Source of the DNA: Burkholderia mayonis
Lineage (GTDB): Bacteria; Pseudomonadota; Gammaproteobacteria; Burkholderiales; Burkholderiaceae
NCBI RefSeq assembly: GCF_001523745.2
Contig: NZ_CP013387.1
Coordinates: forward strand, 1,550,001 to 1,614,000
Length of the DNA stretch: 64,000 nucleotides
Reading direction: 5' to 3'
Below the pieces are notes generated by a model, which saw only the letters and a list, made by a program, of their open reading frames with translations, was not told where the DNA came from and ran no database searches. Made by a program: the position numbers and the translations under genes. Below, piece by piece: positions 1-10,022 of the stretch. The number at the start of each line of letters is the position of its first letter. The first letter of the stretch is position 1.

Positions 1-513
1 GAGCGCGACCATACCGACTGCCGTCATCACCGCAGGCAACGCACCGCGCCACCCGATCGGCAGGAGAAAGATTGCCAGCGCGGCGCCGAATTGCCGGCAA
101 ATGTCGCTCGCAAGACCCCATCCCAGACGCTCTACCGCGAGCAGCCATCGGCGCACAAAGTCTTGAACCACCACGGCGACGCTCGACAGCGCGACCAGAA
201 TGCAGTCCACGGCGCGCATGGATTCGCCGAGGCCCGCGGCGACAATCACCGCCACCACCCCTGCCATCGAACCGATGGCGGCGGAATGTGCGATCAATGC
301 CGCACAGAGCCCGTACCGTTCAGACTCGGCCGTGCGCGGCAAGCTGGATTGCATCGGCGATGTCACGAGCGCCCATTGACACCCGAGCGCGAAAACGACG
401 ATCGCCCACACCAGCGCGAATACACCGAATTTTGCAGGGCCGAGGCCATGCGCCATCAACAAGCCCAGAACCAGGTTACCCAGACTGACCACCGCCTGGT
501 CGCCAAAGCGCAT
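1..513 (-). CDS. Wzx-like polysaccharide flippase (partial, 3' end outside window)
   Basis: The frame opens at an ATG at 513 and stays open for 171 codons to the window edge, so the C-terminal part is missing. Hydrophobic segments (roughly residues 8-30, 33-52, 76-98, 104-121, 143-160) alternate with short charged loops, and the start (FGDQAVVSLGN, then LGPAKFGVFALVW) resembles the N-terminus of PST/MATE-type flippases. Such proteins flip undecaprenyl-linked repeat units across the inner membrane. It follows the epimerase gene by 72 bp on the same strand and is the last visible member of the exopolysaccharide cluster. The assignment rests on topology and context; another polytopic polysaccharide membrane protein is possible. 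Confidence 0.6.
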   Translation of the reverse strand, partial: MRFGDQAVVSLGNLVLGLLMAHGLGPAKFGVFALVWAIVVFALGCQWALVTSPMQSSLPRTAESERYGLCAALIAHSAAIGSMAGVVAVIVAAGLGESMRAVDCILVALSSVAVVVQDFVRRWLLAVERLGWGLASDICRQFGAALAIFLLPIGWRGALPAVMTAVGMVAL

Positions 514-585
514 CACTATGCGTTGTCGCCGCACACATCCCCTCTCTTTCGTTTCAAGCAGCCGTCGCATCACCGAACGCCACCG

Positions 586-1737
586 CTATCGAGTCCATCC
601 GACTCGAGGCAGAATCTTTCGACGATCGATTGAGGTTTTATGCTTCGCGACAGGTTCGAACATTCGCACAAGGACGTCTTCGGTCAGGTAATGCGGTTTC
701 AAGCCCAGTTCGAAGAGCCCGCGATGCTTCGCGTTGTAGTAGTGATCCTCCAACTCCTTGCGCGGATTCGCGATCTGTTCGATGCGTACCTGCAGCCCGA
801 GGCGCGCGCCTGCCTGCCGGACATGCGCTGCCAGTTCATTCACGGTGAATTGCTCGGTGAACTGGTTCAATATCCTCAGTTCGCCACGATCGGCCGGCGC
901 TCCGATCGCAAGCTTGATGCATTGCAAGGTATCCTTGATGTTCAAGTAGCCGCGCGTTTGCCCACCCTTGCCGTATACCGTCAGCGGAACACCGGCAACC
1001 GCTTGCACCAGAAAGCGATTGACGACGGTTCCGAAAATGTCGTCGTAGTGAAAATTGGGCATCAGGCGCGAATCGGCAATCGACTCTTCGGTCTCGATTC
1101 CGTACACCGGGCCCTGCATCAAATCCGTCACCCGCAGGCCGTGCGTGCGAACATAGAACCATAGCAAGTCGGTATCCAGCACCTTCGTCGTGTGGTAAAG
1201 GCTCCCCGCCTGTCTCGGATAGAGGAATCGTTGACGCCGTCCGTTATGCTCGACGTCGAGCCACCCTTCTTCAATGTCGATGTCGGGCGTGCCGTACTCG
1301 CCCATCGTCCCGAGTTTGATCAGATGACAATCGGGCGCGTGTTCGAGCATTGCCCAGATCACGTTGAACGTCACGCCCAGGTTATTCTGCAGTGTCCTGC
1401 GCGCCTCGTCGAATCCCTTCATCGAGTAAGGGGCCGATGGCTGCTCCGCATAATGGACGATCACGTCAGGACCGAAATCGCGCACGACGCGCTCGAGCGT
1501 GCGGTAATCATCACAGTTCCCGATCTCCACACGAATGTGCTTGCCGTGAATGGCTTCGAAAATGGCGGCGCGATCGGGCAAATTGGGATTGTCGAAAAGC
1601 GGCTCGGACGACGTTTCCCGCGCAATATTGCGACGCAGGTAGTTGTCGATGACGCAAATCTCATGGTGACTCTTAGCGAGCGACATCGCCGTTGGCCAAC
1701 CGAGGTATCCGTCGCCTCCCAGAATCAGAACGCGCAT
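586..1737 (-). CDS. NAD-dependent epimerase of the SQD1 (UDP-sulfoquinovose synthase) type
   Basis: This 383-residue protein has an N-terminal Rossmann motif (LILGGDGYLGWP, residues 4-15) and the SQD1-like landmarks LGTMGEYGTP, PRQAGSLYHTTKVLDTD with the catalytic Tyr-x-x-x-Lys (YHTTK), and LMQGPVYG. SQD1 enzymes convert UDP-glucose plus sulfite to UDP-sulfoquinovose; relatives in capsule clusters modify nucleotide sugars without proven sulfonation. It starts 13 bp inside the end of the upstream CapD-like gene, which implies translational coupling. Family membership is clear. The actual product (sulfoquinovose or another sugar) is inference. Confidence 0.75.
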   Translation of the reverse strand: MRVLILGGDGYLGWPTAMSLAKSHHEICVIDNYLRRNIARETSSEPLFDNPNLPDRAAIFEAIHGKHIRVEIGNCDDYRTLERVVRDFGPDVIVHYAEQPSAPYSMKGFDEARRTLQNNLGVTFNVIWAMLEHAPDCHLIKLGTMGEYGTPDIDIEEGWLDVEHNGRRQRFLYPRQAGSLYHTTKVLDTDLLWFYVRTHGLRVTDLMQGPVYGIETEESIADSRLMPNFHYDDIFGTVVNRFLVQAVAGVPLTVYGKGGQTRGYLNIKDTLQCIKLAIGAPADRGELRILNQFTEQFTVNELAAHVRQAGARLGLQVRIEQIANPRKELEDHYYNAKHRGLFELGLKPHYLTEDVLVRMFEPVAKHKTSIDRRKILPRVGWTR

Positions 1738-2834
1738 GTCCGCTTCTCCTCCTTGTCGCCGGGCCAGTAACGCATGCTCCCCTCTCGTTCGGGCCGATTC
1801 ACCAGCCCGCCGTCCCTCAGCAACTGGCGGATCTGAAGCACCGAGAGCGGCGTTTCACTGGCCGACACATACGGCGCAAGCACCTGTCCGCTCACCAGAT
1901 CGTCATATTCGTATCGGATCTCGTGATAGATGCCACGGAACGCCGGCAATATGCTGAAATAGCGCCGCAGGTCCAACGCGCGACGAATTTCCTCCTGACT
2001 CATCAACTCCTCGTAGAGCTTTTCCCCCGCTTTCACACCGATCTCGACAATCTCGACATCCTGCGGTTTCCTGCCATAGGCACCGGCGAGTTCTGCAATC
2101 ATGGCTGCCGCCAGGTCCTTTATGCAAACGACGGGCATCTTGGTGACGAAGACTTCGCCGCCTCTCGCGAGCGTTGCAGAATCAATGACAAGACGTACGG
2201 CGTCTTCGATGCTCATGACGAAGCGGGTCATGTCACGGTGTGTGAGTGTGACCGGGCTGCCACTTGCGATCTGGTTGTGAAAAATGGGAACGACTGAGCC
2301 GTTCGAGCCGAGCACGTTGCCAAAGCGCGTCGATGCGAAGATCGGGCCCGCACCACGCTTTCGGCTGTTGGCGGCCGTAATGAGGCGCTCGCCCATCAGT
2401 TTCGAGGTACCCATCACATTGGTGGGGTTCACGGCCTTGTCCGAGCTTGTGAAGATCACGCGCTTCACGCCGTTCGCCTGAGCGGCCGATATGATGTTCT
2501 GTACGCCCAGTATATTGACCTGTACCGCCTGCTCGGGCGAGCGTTCGCAGAGAATGACATGCTTGAGCGCCGCGCAGTGAAAGACAATATCGACGCCGGC
2601 TGTCTTGCGGACCAGTTCCTCCCCGTCGCGAACGTCAGCGACGAAGAAGCGAGCGCGGCCGTCGTTCAGGTAATGCTGGTCGAGGAAGAAGATTTCGCTT
2701 TCGCTGTTGTCGATGCCGATGACTTCGCCCGGCGCATAAGCGGGATCCGTCAGCAGCTGTCTGATCAGCTCGGAGCCGACGGTGCCGCACGCGCCCGTCA
2801 CCAGGATCGCCTGGCCATGAAACAGCGGGTTCAT
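1725..2834 (-). CDS. Nucleotide-sugar 4,6-dehydratase, CapD/WbjB/FnlA-like
   Basis: This 369-residue extended SDR has TGACGTVGSELIRQLL at the N-terminus (cofactor binding), HCAALKHV, and SSDKAVNPTNVMGTSK, the signature of the CapD/PseB/WbpM short-form UDP-GlcNAc 4,6-dehydratase/5-epimerase family, followed by RFGNVLGSNGSVVP. It is soluble, without the N-terminal membrane part of long WbpM proteins. The likely role is making a 4-keto-6-deoxy sugar nucleotide for the cluster's polymer. Its ATG overlaps the stop of the upstream epimerase (ATGA at 2831-2834). The exact substrate cannot be read from the sequence. Confidence 0.8.
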   Translation of the reverse strand: MNPLFHGQAILVTGACGTVGSELIRQLLTDPAYAPGEVIGIDNSESEIFFLDQHYLNDGRARFFVADVRDGEELVRKTAGVDIVFHCAALKHVILCERSPEQAVQVNILGVQNIISAAQANGVKRVIFTSSDKAVNPTNVMGTSKLMGERLITAANSRKRGAGPIFASTRFGNVLGSNGSVVPIFHNQIASGSPVTLTHRDMTRFVMSIEDAVRLVIDSATLARGGEVFVTKMPVVCIKDLAAAMIAELAGAYGRKPQDVEIVEIGVKAGEKLYEELMSQEEIRRALDLRRYFSILPAFRGIYHEIRYEYDDLVSGQVLAPYVSASETPLSVLQIRQLLRDGGLVNRPEREGSMRYWPGDKEEKRTCAF

Positions 2835-3820
2835 GGCAAAGCCCTCACGTTATCGAGAAAATACAAGACCGTCTCTTGCAGACCTTCGTCGAGCGTCACC
2901 TTGGGTTGCCATTCGAGAAGCAAGCGCGCCTTCGTCGTGTCGGAGAAGCTTCGTCTCACACCCGGCGCGTGCGCATCGGCGCGTGTCACCTTGAAATTGT
3001 GGACACCCACGCACTCGAGCGCCCTCGCGATACGGACGGCCAAATCGTCGATCGTGGTTTCCGCGCCGCTCGCGATCTGAAACGCCTCCCCGCCTATGCC
3101 CGGTACGATCGACGCCAGCATCACGGCATCGACGAGATCGTCGATATAGATGAAATCCCGCGTCTGCAAACCGTCGCCGTGGATCTCAACGGGCATCTGC
3201 GCAAGTGCCGCGCGAATGAATTTTGCGACGACGCTCGATTTGCGCGCAGAACCCGGGCCATACACGTTACCGAAACGGAGCATGACGGTATCGATGCCGA
3301 ACGCGTGCTTGTAGGCCGACGCGTATGCCTCTCCGGCGAGCTTGCTCGCTCCGTAGGGTGACGCGGGATGTGGCGCGACTTCCTCGTGGATGGGCGGTTC
3401 GACATCCCCTGTCGACGCACCGCTCGATGCGAACACGAACCGACTGACGCCATGGTGGCGAGCGGCTTCCAGATAGTTGAACGTGCCGATCACGTTGGCG
3501 CCGAGATCCGCACGCGGATTCTGTAGCGACGGCACAACGCCCGTATTGGCGGCCAGATGGACGATGACGTCGCAGCCTCGCGCGACATCGAGCGCCAACT
3601 GCGCATCAACGATATCGCCCACGACAAGCTCGATGCAGCGCGGCGCCGAACGGATCTCGTCGCGCGCAAGCTCTTCGTACGCCGCGACGCGGGCGAGATC
3701 GGCGCGCGCACCGGTGCTGAGGTTGTCGAGCACGCGCACGGCATGGCCGCCCTCGTCAAGCAGTCTCCGGATCAGTGCGGCGCCGATGAATCCGCACCCG
3801 CCGGTAATGAGCCAGTTCAT
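2831..3820 (-). CDS. NAD-dependent epimerase/dehydratase (GalE-like)
   Basis: The chosen ATG at 3820 begins MNWLITGGCGFIGAAL, placing the Rossmann glycine motif at the very N-terminus as is normal; the upstream extension has no family similarity. The 329-residue protein has VHLAANTGV, FASSGASTGD, the catalytic PYGASK motif and RFGNVYGPG, all typical of UDP-glucose 4-epimerase-like enzymes. Its stop overlaps the ATG of the dehydratase gene downstream. It probably interconverts a UDP-hexose or UDP-uronate for the polysaccharide; the substrate is not determinable here. Confidence 0.8.
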   Translation of the reverse strand: MNWLITGGCGFIGAALIRRLLDEGGHAVRVLDNLSTGARADLARVAAYEELARDEIRSAPRCIELVVGDIVDAQLALDVARGCDVIVHLAANTGVVPSLQNPRADLGANVIGTFNYLEAARHHGVSRFVFASSGASTGDVEPPIHEEVAPHPASPYGASKLAGEAYASAYKHAFGIDTVMLRFGNVYGPGSARKSSVVAKFIRAALAQMPVEIHGDGLQTRDFIYIDDLVDAVMLASIVPGIGGEAFQIASGAETTIDDLAVRIARALECVGVHNFKVTRADAHAPGVRRSFSDTTKARLLLEWQPKVTLDEGLQETVLYFLDNVRALP

Positions 3821-3877
3821 TTGCGAATGCCGCCATGTTCCATTGGGTTGGACATCTGTATCGATCGCGATTGCCAA

Positions 3878-4825
3878 CTACCGCCGGTCGCTCTCGGCGA
3901 GAAAGCTCGCATAGGTTTTGCGGATCCCTTCTGCAAGCGGCGTCTTAGGCCGCCATCCGAGCGCGTGCAGGCGTTCGACCGACAACAGCTTGCGCGGCGT
4001 GCCGTCAGGCTGGGTCGGATCGCAGACGATGTCGCCACGAAACCCAACCGCGTCCATGACTTCTTCGGCAAGCTCGCGGATCGTCACGTCCTCCCCCATG
4101 CCGACGTTGATCAGGCCTTCTTCGATGCCGTTTTCCATCAGAAACACGCAGGCGTCGGCCATATCGTCCACGTAGAGGAACTCGCGCCTCGCCTTGCCGG
4201 TGCCCCATACGACCAGACGCGAATCGCCACTCAGCTTGGCTTCATGCGCCTTGCGCAGCAATCCTGGCAGGACGTGGCTCGTGCGCAGATCATAGTTGTC
4301 GTTGGGTCCGTACAGATTGGTCGGCATGACGGACACGTAGTGCGTGCCGTATTGACGGTTGAAAGCTTCGCAGAGTTTGACCCCCGCAATTTTCGCAACG
4401 GCATAGGGCTCGTTCGTTCTTTCGAGCGTGCCGGTGAGCAGGTACTCCTCGCGGATCGGTTGCGGACAATCGCGCGGATAAATGCACGATGAGCCGAGGA
4501 AGAGCAGCCTGTCGACCGAGGCAGCCATTGCCTCATCGATCACATTGCACTCGATCAGCAGATTCTCGCGAATGAAATCGCCCGGGTACGTGTTGTTCGC
4601 ATAGATGCCGCCGACCTTCGCAGCCGCAAGAAAGACATAAGCGGGCCGTTGTTCGCGGAAAAACCTCCGAACGGCCTGCTGGTCCATCAGATCGAGCGAT
4701 GCGCGATCGCGCGTAACAATATTGTCGTAGCCCCCCGCGATCAGGCGGCGCACGATTGCCGAGCCGACCATGCCCCGATGGCCCGCGACATAGATAGGGG
4801 CATGTTTATCCAAAGTTCCAGACAT
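3878..4825 (-). CDS. fcl: GDP-L-fucose synthase
   Basis: GDP-4-keto-6-deoxy-D-mannose 3,5-epimerase/4-reductase, the last step to GDP-L-fucose. The sequence shows [43 protein letters not shown] with the Tyr-x-x-x-Lys pair, and [12 protein letters not shown], all diagnostic of Fcl/WcaG. I chose the ATG at 4825 because AGAGGG lies 6 nt upstream. An alternative ATG at 4852 overlaps the gmd stop as ATGA and would add nine residues. It is directly downstream of gmd, its pathway partner. Length (315 residues) matches the family. Confidence 0.93.
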   Translation of the reverse strand: MSGTLDKHAPIYVAGHRGMVGSAIVRRLIAGGYDNIVTRDRASLDLMDQQAVRRFFREQRPAYVFLAAAKVGGIYANNTYPGDFIRENLLIECNVIDEAMAASVDRLLFLGSSCIYPRDCPQPIREEYLLTGTLERTNEPYAVAKIAGVKLCEAFNRQYGTHYVSVMPTNLYGPNDNYDLRTSHVLPGLLRKAHEAKLSGDSRLVVWGTGKARREFLYVDDMADACVFLMENGIEEGLINVGMGEDVTIRELAEEVMDAVGFRGDIVCDPTQPDGTPRKLLSVERLHALGWRPKTPLAEGIRKTYASFLAESDRR

Positions 4826-4848
4826 GTATACCCTCTTCGTTTGGTCAG

Positions 4849-5931
4849 TCATTCATGGCATTCGAACACGCGGTAGCCGTGTTCCCGGACGAGCGCGTCG
4901 CGCTCGGCACTGCGTAGATCTTCTCGAACCATTTCCGCGACCAGTTCGGCAAAGCTCGTGCGCGGCTTCCAGCCCAGCTTCTCGCGAGCTTTTCCCGCGT
5001 CGCCCAGCAGCGACGCCACTTCAGCGGGTCGAAAATAGCGCGGGTCCACCGCGACAACGACATTGCCGCGTTCGTCATAGCCGCGCTCCTCGACCCCCTT
5101 TCCTCGCCATTTGATCGGCATGTCGAGCTCTCTCGCGACCGCGTCGACGAAGTCACGCACGCTGTATTGCACGCCGCTCGCGATCACAAAATCCTCCGGA
5201 TGCGGCTGCTGCAGCATCAGCCATTGCATCTCGACGTAATCGCGCGCATGCCCCCAATCGCGTTTCGCGTCGAGGTTGCCGAGATAGAGACAGCCCTGCA
5301 TACCGAGTTTGATCCGCGCAAGCGCACGCGTAATCTTGCGCGTGACAAACGTTTCGCCGCGTACAGGCGATTCATGGTTGAAAAGGATGCCGTTACACGC
5401 GTAGATGCCGTAGGCCTCGCGATAATTGACTGTGATCCAGTAGGCGTAAAGCTTCGCGACGGCATAAGGCGAACGCGGGTAAAAGGGCGTGGTTTCCTTT
5501 TGCGGTACAGCCTGAACGAGCCCATAGAGTTCGGACGTCGCGGCCTGATAAAAGCGCGCGGTCTTTTCAATTCCCACGATGCGCATCGCCTCGAGCAGGC
5601 GCAGCGTGCCGAGCGCATCGGAATTCGCCGTGTACTCGGGCGCTTCGAACGACACTGCCACATGGCTTTGCGCCGCGAGGTTGTAGATTTCGTCGGGACG
5701 CACTTGCTGAATGATCCGGATCAGGCTCGTCGCGTCTGTCAGATCCCCGTGGTGCAGAACAAAGCGACGCTCCTCTTCGTGCGGATCTTCGTAGAGGTGA
5801 TCGATACGCGCCGTGTTGAAGAGCGACGCGCGACGCTTGACGCCGTGCACGAGGTACCCTTTTTGCAACAGGAACTCCGCCAGGTAAGCCCCGTCCTGTC
5901 CTGTTATTCCGGTAATAAGCGCGGCCTTCAT
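4849..5931 (-). CDS. gmd: GDP-mannose 4,6-dehydratase
   Basis: This cytosolic enzyme makes GDP-4-keto-6-deoxy-D-mannose from GDP-mannose. The 360-residue protein starts [19 protein letters not shown], followed by [49 protein letters not shown] with the catalytic Tyr and Lys, [18 protein letters not shown] and [11 protein letters not shown], which is an almost textbook GMD. A GGGAG Shine-Dalgarno sits about 6 nt before the ATG at 5931. ManC in the same cluster supplies GDP-mannose and Fcl takes the product. A gap of about 113 bp separates it from wzc upstream. Confidence 0.96.
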   Translation of the reverse strand: MKAALITGITGQDGAYLAEFLLQKGYLVHGVKRRASLFNTARIDHLYEDPHEEERRFVLHHGDLTDATSLIRIIQQVRPDEIYNLAAQSHVAVSFEAPEYTANSDALGTLRLLEAMRIVGIEKTARFYQAATSELYGLVQAVPQKETTPFYPRSPYAVAKLYAYWITVNYREAYGIYACNGILFNHESPVRGETFVTRKITRALARIKLGMQGCLYLGNLDAKRDWGHARDYVEMQWLMLQQPHPEDFVIASGVQYSVRDFVDAVARELDMPIKWRGKGVEERGYDERGNVVVAVDPRYFRPAEVASLLGDAGKAREKLGWKPRTSFAELVAEMVREDLRSAERDALVREHGYRVFECHE

Positions 5932-6044
5932 AACGACTCCCGTTCCCTCTTTTTCACGTTCATAGCGTAGTCTGTTTGCATTCCAAATCTTTCATCTGTC
6001 TGGATGATATGGAGTTTTGTCGTCTTGGGCTGAGCATTCAACCT

Positions 6045-8303
6045 TCATTGGCGTACTTGATTCTCAGCGCGAGTCCGGTCATTCCGATATGCAGCATAGC
6101 GGTAGCGCCCGTACTTTCCGCCATAGGCATAGCTGTATCTGCGCGGCGCGACGCCATTGAAGAGCAGTCCGCTCACGCGCGATCCGCCCTGCGCGAGGCG
6201 CTTGACCGACTCTGTGATCTCGCCGACACGTGTCTGCGCAAACCGTGCGAGAAGGAAGACAGTACCGGCGACAGGGGCCATGATGCCGGCGTCCGAAACC
6301 GGCAGTACCGGGGCGGCGTCGATAAGAACGATGTCGTATCGGGCCGATACTGTATTCACAAGCTCGAGCCATCTGTCACTGAGCAGAAGCTCGGCCGGAT
6401 TGAGGGCAGCCGTGCCCGTCGGTACGAAATCGAGGTTCGGGCGGACGCTCTCGCGCACCACATCCTGGCAGGCTACAGCGCCCGCAATGGCATCGGAGAG
6501 CCCGACTCCGTTCGATTGGCCGAAGTAACGGTCCAGATGACCAGCGCGCAGGTCGCCGTCGATCAGCAGCACGTGCTTGCCGGAGGCCGCCAGCACCGCT
6601 GCCAGGTTCGCCGATACGAAAGACTTGCCTATTCCTGGCGAGGGGCCTGTCAGCAGCACGACGTTGTTGCGCGCCTCGAGCATCGCGAACTGAAGCGCGG
6701 TACGCAAGCTACGCAGGCTTTCGATTGCCGGATCGAGCGGATAGCGCGTGGCCAGCATCAGATCCTCTTCCTTCGTCTTCACCGCCATCTTGCGCGCCAA
6801 CGCTTCCTGTTGCTTGCTGTAGGGAATGGTTGCATAGACGGACAGCCCGCTATGGCTTTCGAGTGCAGTCACATCGGTGACGCCGCGCAAAAGCGCGTCG
6901 CGAATGAATGCGATTCCGACGCCTGCAAAGAGGCCCATGAGCGCCGCGAGGCCGACCACCATGAGCTTGCGTGGCTTGACCGGAATTTGCGGCACCTCGG
7001 CCCGATCGATGAGCCGCACGTTGCCAATCTTGCTCGCCTTGAGGAGCTTCAACTGTTCGATGTTATTGAGTAACGACACGTACAGATTGGTATTGACGCG
7101 CACGTCTCGCTCCAGGCGCAGCGTCGATTGCTCTGAAAGCGGCATTTGCTTGACGCGCCCCGCCAGTTCACCTGCCACTTTTGCCGCTTCGGCGATCTGC
7201 GCATCGATCGCAATGACGCCCGGATGCGATGGCATGTAGCGCATCAGCAACTCCTCACGTTTTTGCCTCAGCTGCAGCAGCCTGCTTTCCACGTCCGCCG
7301 AGCGTTGCAGGATAACCTTGCCCTCTTCGCCGAGATCGATGATTGAATGCGTGTTGCGGTACGCGTTGTAGCGATTCTCGGATTCTTCGAGCTGGTGTTT
7401 CATCTCCGGCTGCTGATCGACCAGAAAATCGAGCGATCTCTCGGCCTGTGCGGCCTTACGTTCGATATTCTGGCGCAGATACTGCCGGCTGATCTCATTG
7501 AGCGTCGCACTCAGCAATTCGGGGTCGTTGTGTTGCAATGTCGCCTCGATCACACCCGATTGCTTGCCTTTCTCAGCGATGATGAGCGCCTTGCGCAATT
7601 GTGTGACTGTTTGCTGAAACGAATCCCGGGTCAGCTCGAAGACGATGCCCTCCCGTGCATCCATGCGCTCGACCCTGAGCAAGACCGGCCCGGCTCGTGT
7701 AGCAAACCGCTCGCCGACGCCGACGTGCCCGATTGCCTCTCCGTCTATGCCGTCGCCTTGCAACGCGTAGCGCCCCCCCGACAGAACACGCAACGTGTAG
7801 CGTCGGCCTTCGTCGTGCGGCGGCACGTCGAAGGCTGCAACGTTGATGGACTCGCTGCCCCACGCATAGCCGCCGATGCCGAAGAGGCCAGGACGCGACA
7901 ATCCATCGCTGTAGCGGGCGATCGAGCTTCCGATGAGTGGAAAGCGTCTCGGCTGCGCCGAAATGTAGAGCCGCAATGCATCGACGCTTCTCGACAGCAC
8001 GAACCTCGAGCCGAGAATCTGCATTTCGGCCTCGGCTGGAGACTTGATCTCAACGAGCTGCGACATGTCGCCGAGCATGCCTTTCGGGGTACCCGTGTCG
8101 CGGTCTTCCTCGACTTGCAACGTAATAGCGCTCTCGTAGACCGGCGGGGCGAGCCACGCATAGAACACACCGACCACAACGAAGAGCGCCGTCACGGTTG
8201 AGATGACGGCCCGATTATCGACGAGCATGTCGAGAAACGCGGCGAGGCCGATGATTTCGGGATCATGCGTCACGACGGCGGATGAGCGTTTGAGTGGTGC
8301 CAT
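6045..8303 (-). CDS. Polysaccharide co-polymerase / bacterial tyrosine kinase (Wzc/BceF type)
   Basis: This inner-membrane protein controls chain length and export. The 752-residue protein has a first membrane helix near residues 33-51 and the Wzz-type periplasmic region with coiled coil (about 270-400). A second helix near 450-470 follows a PVKPRK motif. The C-terminal BY-kinase domain has Walker A (GPSPGIGKS), Walker A' (LLIDGDLR) and Walker B (IVLIDAAP). The tail is a tyrosine cluster with eight Tyr in about 20 residues, the usual autophosphorylation site. The start at 8303 removes an unrelated N-terminal extension. It sits between wzb and gmd. Confidence 0.92.
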   Translation of the reverse strand: MAPLKRSSAVVTHDPEIIGLAAFLDMLVDNRAVISTVTALFVVVGVFYAWLAPPVYESAITLQVEEDRDTGTPKGMLGDMSQLVEIKSPAEAEMQILGSRFVLSRSVDALRLYISAQPRRFPLIGSSIARYSDGLSRPGLFGIGGYAWGSESINVAAFDVPPHDEGRRYTLRVLSGGRYALQGDGIDGEAIGHVGVGERFATRAGPVLLRVERMDAREGIVFELTRDSFQQTVTQLRKALIIAEKGKQSGVIEATLQHNDPELLSATLNEISRQYLRQNIERKAAQAERSLDFLVDQQPEMKHQLEESENRYNAYRNTHSIIDLGEEGKVILQRSADVESRLLQLRQKREELLMRYMPSHPGVIAIDAQIAEAAKVAGELAGRVKQMPLSEQSTLRLERDVRVNTNLYVSLLNNIEQLKLLKASKIGNVRLIDRAEVPQIPVKPRKLMVVGLAALMGLFAGVGIAFIRDALLRGVTDVTALESHSGLSVYATIPYSKQQEALARKMAVKTKEEDLMLATRYPLDPAIESLRSLRTALQFAMLEARNNVVLLTGPSPGIGKSFVSANLAAVLAASGKHVLLIDGDLRAGHLDRYFGQSNGVGLSDAIAGAVACQDVVRESVRPNLDFVPTGTAALNPAELLLSDRWLELVNTVSARYDIVLIDAAPVLPVSDAGIMAPVAGTVFLLARFAQTRVGEITESVKRLAQGGSRVSGLLFNGVAPRRYSYAYGGKYGRYRYAAYRNDRTRAENQVRQ

Positions 8304-8326
8304 GGAGTAATTCGATCGTTCTTGTT

Positions 8327-8773
8327 TCAAGATGGCGCGAAGAGCGTGTGGATTCGCGCAACCCAATCCTCAACGCCCTGCTCGATCAGGTCGAGACAGC
8401 CGTCGAATTGCCGCGGCTCGCCACCGCTCGGATCGGGTACGTCAAAGCTGCCAAACTGGCCAATGCGAAAAACGCGACCGCGTGCAAATGGGTAGCAGCG
8501 CTCGATAGCATGGCGGTGCACTTCCTCCATGACGAGAATCAGATCGGCCTGCCGACAGTGAAGCGATAGGAGTTGACGGGCGCGATGCATGGCAAGATCG
8601 ATGCCCCGCGAACGCATTAGATCGAGCACGTACGGGTCGGCGCCACATCCGATCGCGGCATCGAGGCCGGCCGACGTAATCTCGAGTGCGGGCAGTTGCA
8701 GATGCAACAGCCCCTCAGCCATCGGACTGCGGCAGATGTTTGCGACACATACCGTCAAGATCGAAATCGACAC
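8327..8773 (-). CDS. Low-molecular-weight protein-tyrosine phosphatase (Wzb/BceD type)
   Basis: It dephosphorylates the BY-kinase encoded just downstream. The P-loop reads VCVANICRSPMAEG, the C-x5-R-S signature of LMW phosphatases, and the general-acid aspartate lies in VPDPSGG. I chose the GTG at 8773 (about 148 residues), preceded by GAGG; a TTG at 8791 would add six residues. It lies between wza and wzc, the usual wza-wzb-wzc order, 23 bp from wzc. Consensus LMW-PTPs have Gly-Asn after the Cys-x; here it is Ala-Asn. Confidence 0.9.
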   Translation of the reverse strand: MSISILTVCVANICRSPMAEGLLHLQLPALEITSAGLDAAIGCGADPYVLDLMRSRGIDLAMHRARQLLSLHCRQADLILVMEEVHRHAIERCYPFARGRVFRIGQFGSFDVPDPSGGEPRQFDGCLDLIEQGVEDWVARIHTLFAPS

Positions 8774-8828
8774 TTCCGTGTACCTCGTCAATGTGCCCCG
8801 CTCCCGACATGGTTGCTCGTTGCGAGAA

Positions 8829-10022
8829 TCAGTTGCCCATCGTCGAGCGTGTCGCGCTCAACCCGAGCGCGCTCGGTAGCAGCAGATTGATCACGCGGCT
8901 CCAGCGTGCGAGACCCGTCGAGTCGACATAGACGACGTCCTTGGGCTGCAGCCTGAAGTGCTCGGCGAGCGCAAGCCCGACCGGCGATCTACTGTCGAGG
9001 CGAAAGACTTGAGGCCTTTCGGGGTTGTCGCTCGCACGCACGACATAGACACCTTCTGATTGTGCCGTGGCCGGATTGACACTCATCGCCTCGGCAAGCG
9101 CATCATTGAGGGACAGTTGCCCATCATGCATTGGCACGGGCGTCGGCTTGCCCACCTCGCCGACGACGAACACCTGGTTGTATGTCTGAGGCTGCACGCG
9201 TACGACATCGCGATCGCGCAACATGATTTGCGACGTATCCACGCCTTGTGCAGCAAGCGCCGGCAAGTTCAGGAGGTAGCGTTTGCCGGCGCGCAGCACT
9301 TCGACGCGGCTCGTGTCGCCGATGCCGGCCGGAATGCCGTTGGCTTCGCTGAGCGCCTCTGCAAGCGACATCGGCACGTCGGTGACCGGCTTGATGCCCG
9401 GCTGCCCAACCTGCCCTTCGACGAAGACCCGCTGACTGCGATAGGCGATGACGCTGATCGTCAGCTTCGGATTTCTCAGAAAGTGACCGAGTCCTTTTGT
9501 CATCACGGCCTGCAATTCGCCGACGGTGAGCCCGCCCGCCTTGACGAATCCCAGATACGGATATTGAATCCCTCCGTCGGCGCCGACGACGAAGCCTGGA
9601 ACCGTTTGTGTGGTCAACCCGGGCCCGGCGGGCTGTGCCCCAGCCGTCTCGCCTATCGAATAGGTCAGATTTGGCACGACCAGTTCCGGATGCTCCCAGA
9701 CGATGATCGACAACACATCGGCTGGCCCGATCCTGTACGGTTGCGGCATACCGATCATCGCCTTGTATCCGTCGTCAGGATCGAGTCGCCGTTGTTCATT
9801 CTGATCGTGAATGAGCGACGGTGTGATCGTCACGATATGCGGCACCGACAACGGATCACCTGGATCAACGGGTGCTTTTGGATCGAAGCGCATGCCTGGT
9901 GCAGCGGTGCATGCCGCGCAGAAGAGTGGCAGCAGCCACGCAAGCGGCGCAGCGCGCAGGCGCCTGTCATGCCATCCCACGCGGCGCGTCCCCCTGCTTC
10001 CAGAGGCGAGATCAGCAGACAT
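8829..10022 (-). CDS. Outer-membrane polysaccharide export lipoprotein (Wza/BceE type)
   Basis: The start at 10022 gives a 397-residue precursor with an arginine-rich N-terminus, a hydrophobic core and a lipobox-like LFCAAC near residue 36. The polysaccharide-export domain follows (YRIGPADVLSIIVWEHPEL), then repeated SLBB-type segments around VFVEGQVGQPG and VFVVGEVGKP. Wza forms the outer-membrane exit channel. The C-terminus ends in a hydrophobic helix-like stretch (WSRVINLLLPSALGL), as expected for the Wza barrel helix. It overlaps the end of the preceding transferase gene by 11 bp. Confidence 0.92.
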   Translation of the reverse strand: MSADLASGSRGTRRVGWHDRRLRAAPLAWLLPLFCAACTAAPGMRFDPKAPVDPGDPLSVPHIVTITPSLIHDQNEQRRLDPDDGYKAMIGMPQPYRIGPADVLSIIVWEHPELVVPNLTYSIGETAGAQPAGPGLTTQTVPGFVVGADGGIQYPYLGFVKAGGLTVGELQAVMTKGLGHFLRNPKLTISVIAYRSQRVFVEGQVGQPGIKPVTDVPMSLAEALSEANGIPAGIGDTSRVEVLRAGKRYLLNLPALAAQGVDTSQIMLRDRDVVRVQPQTYNQVFVVGEVGKPTPVPMHDGQLSLNDALAEAMSVNPATAQSEGVYVVRASDNPERPQVFRLDSRSPVGLALAEHFRLQPKDVVYVDSTGLARWSRVINLLLPSALGLSATRSTMGN

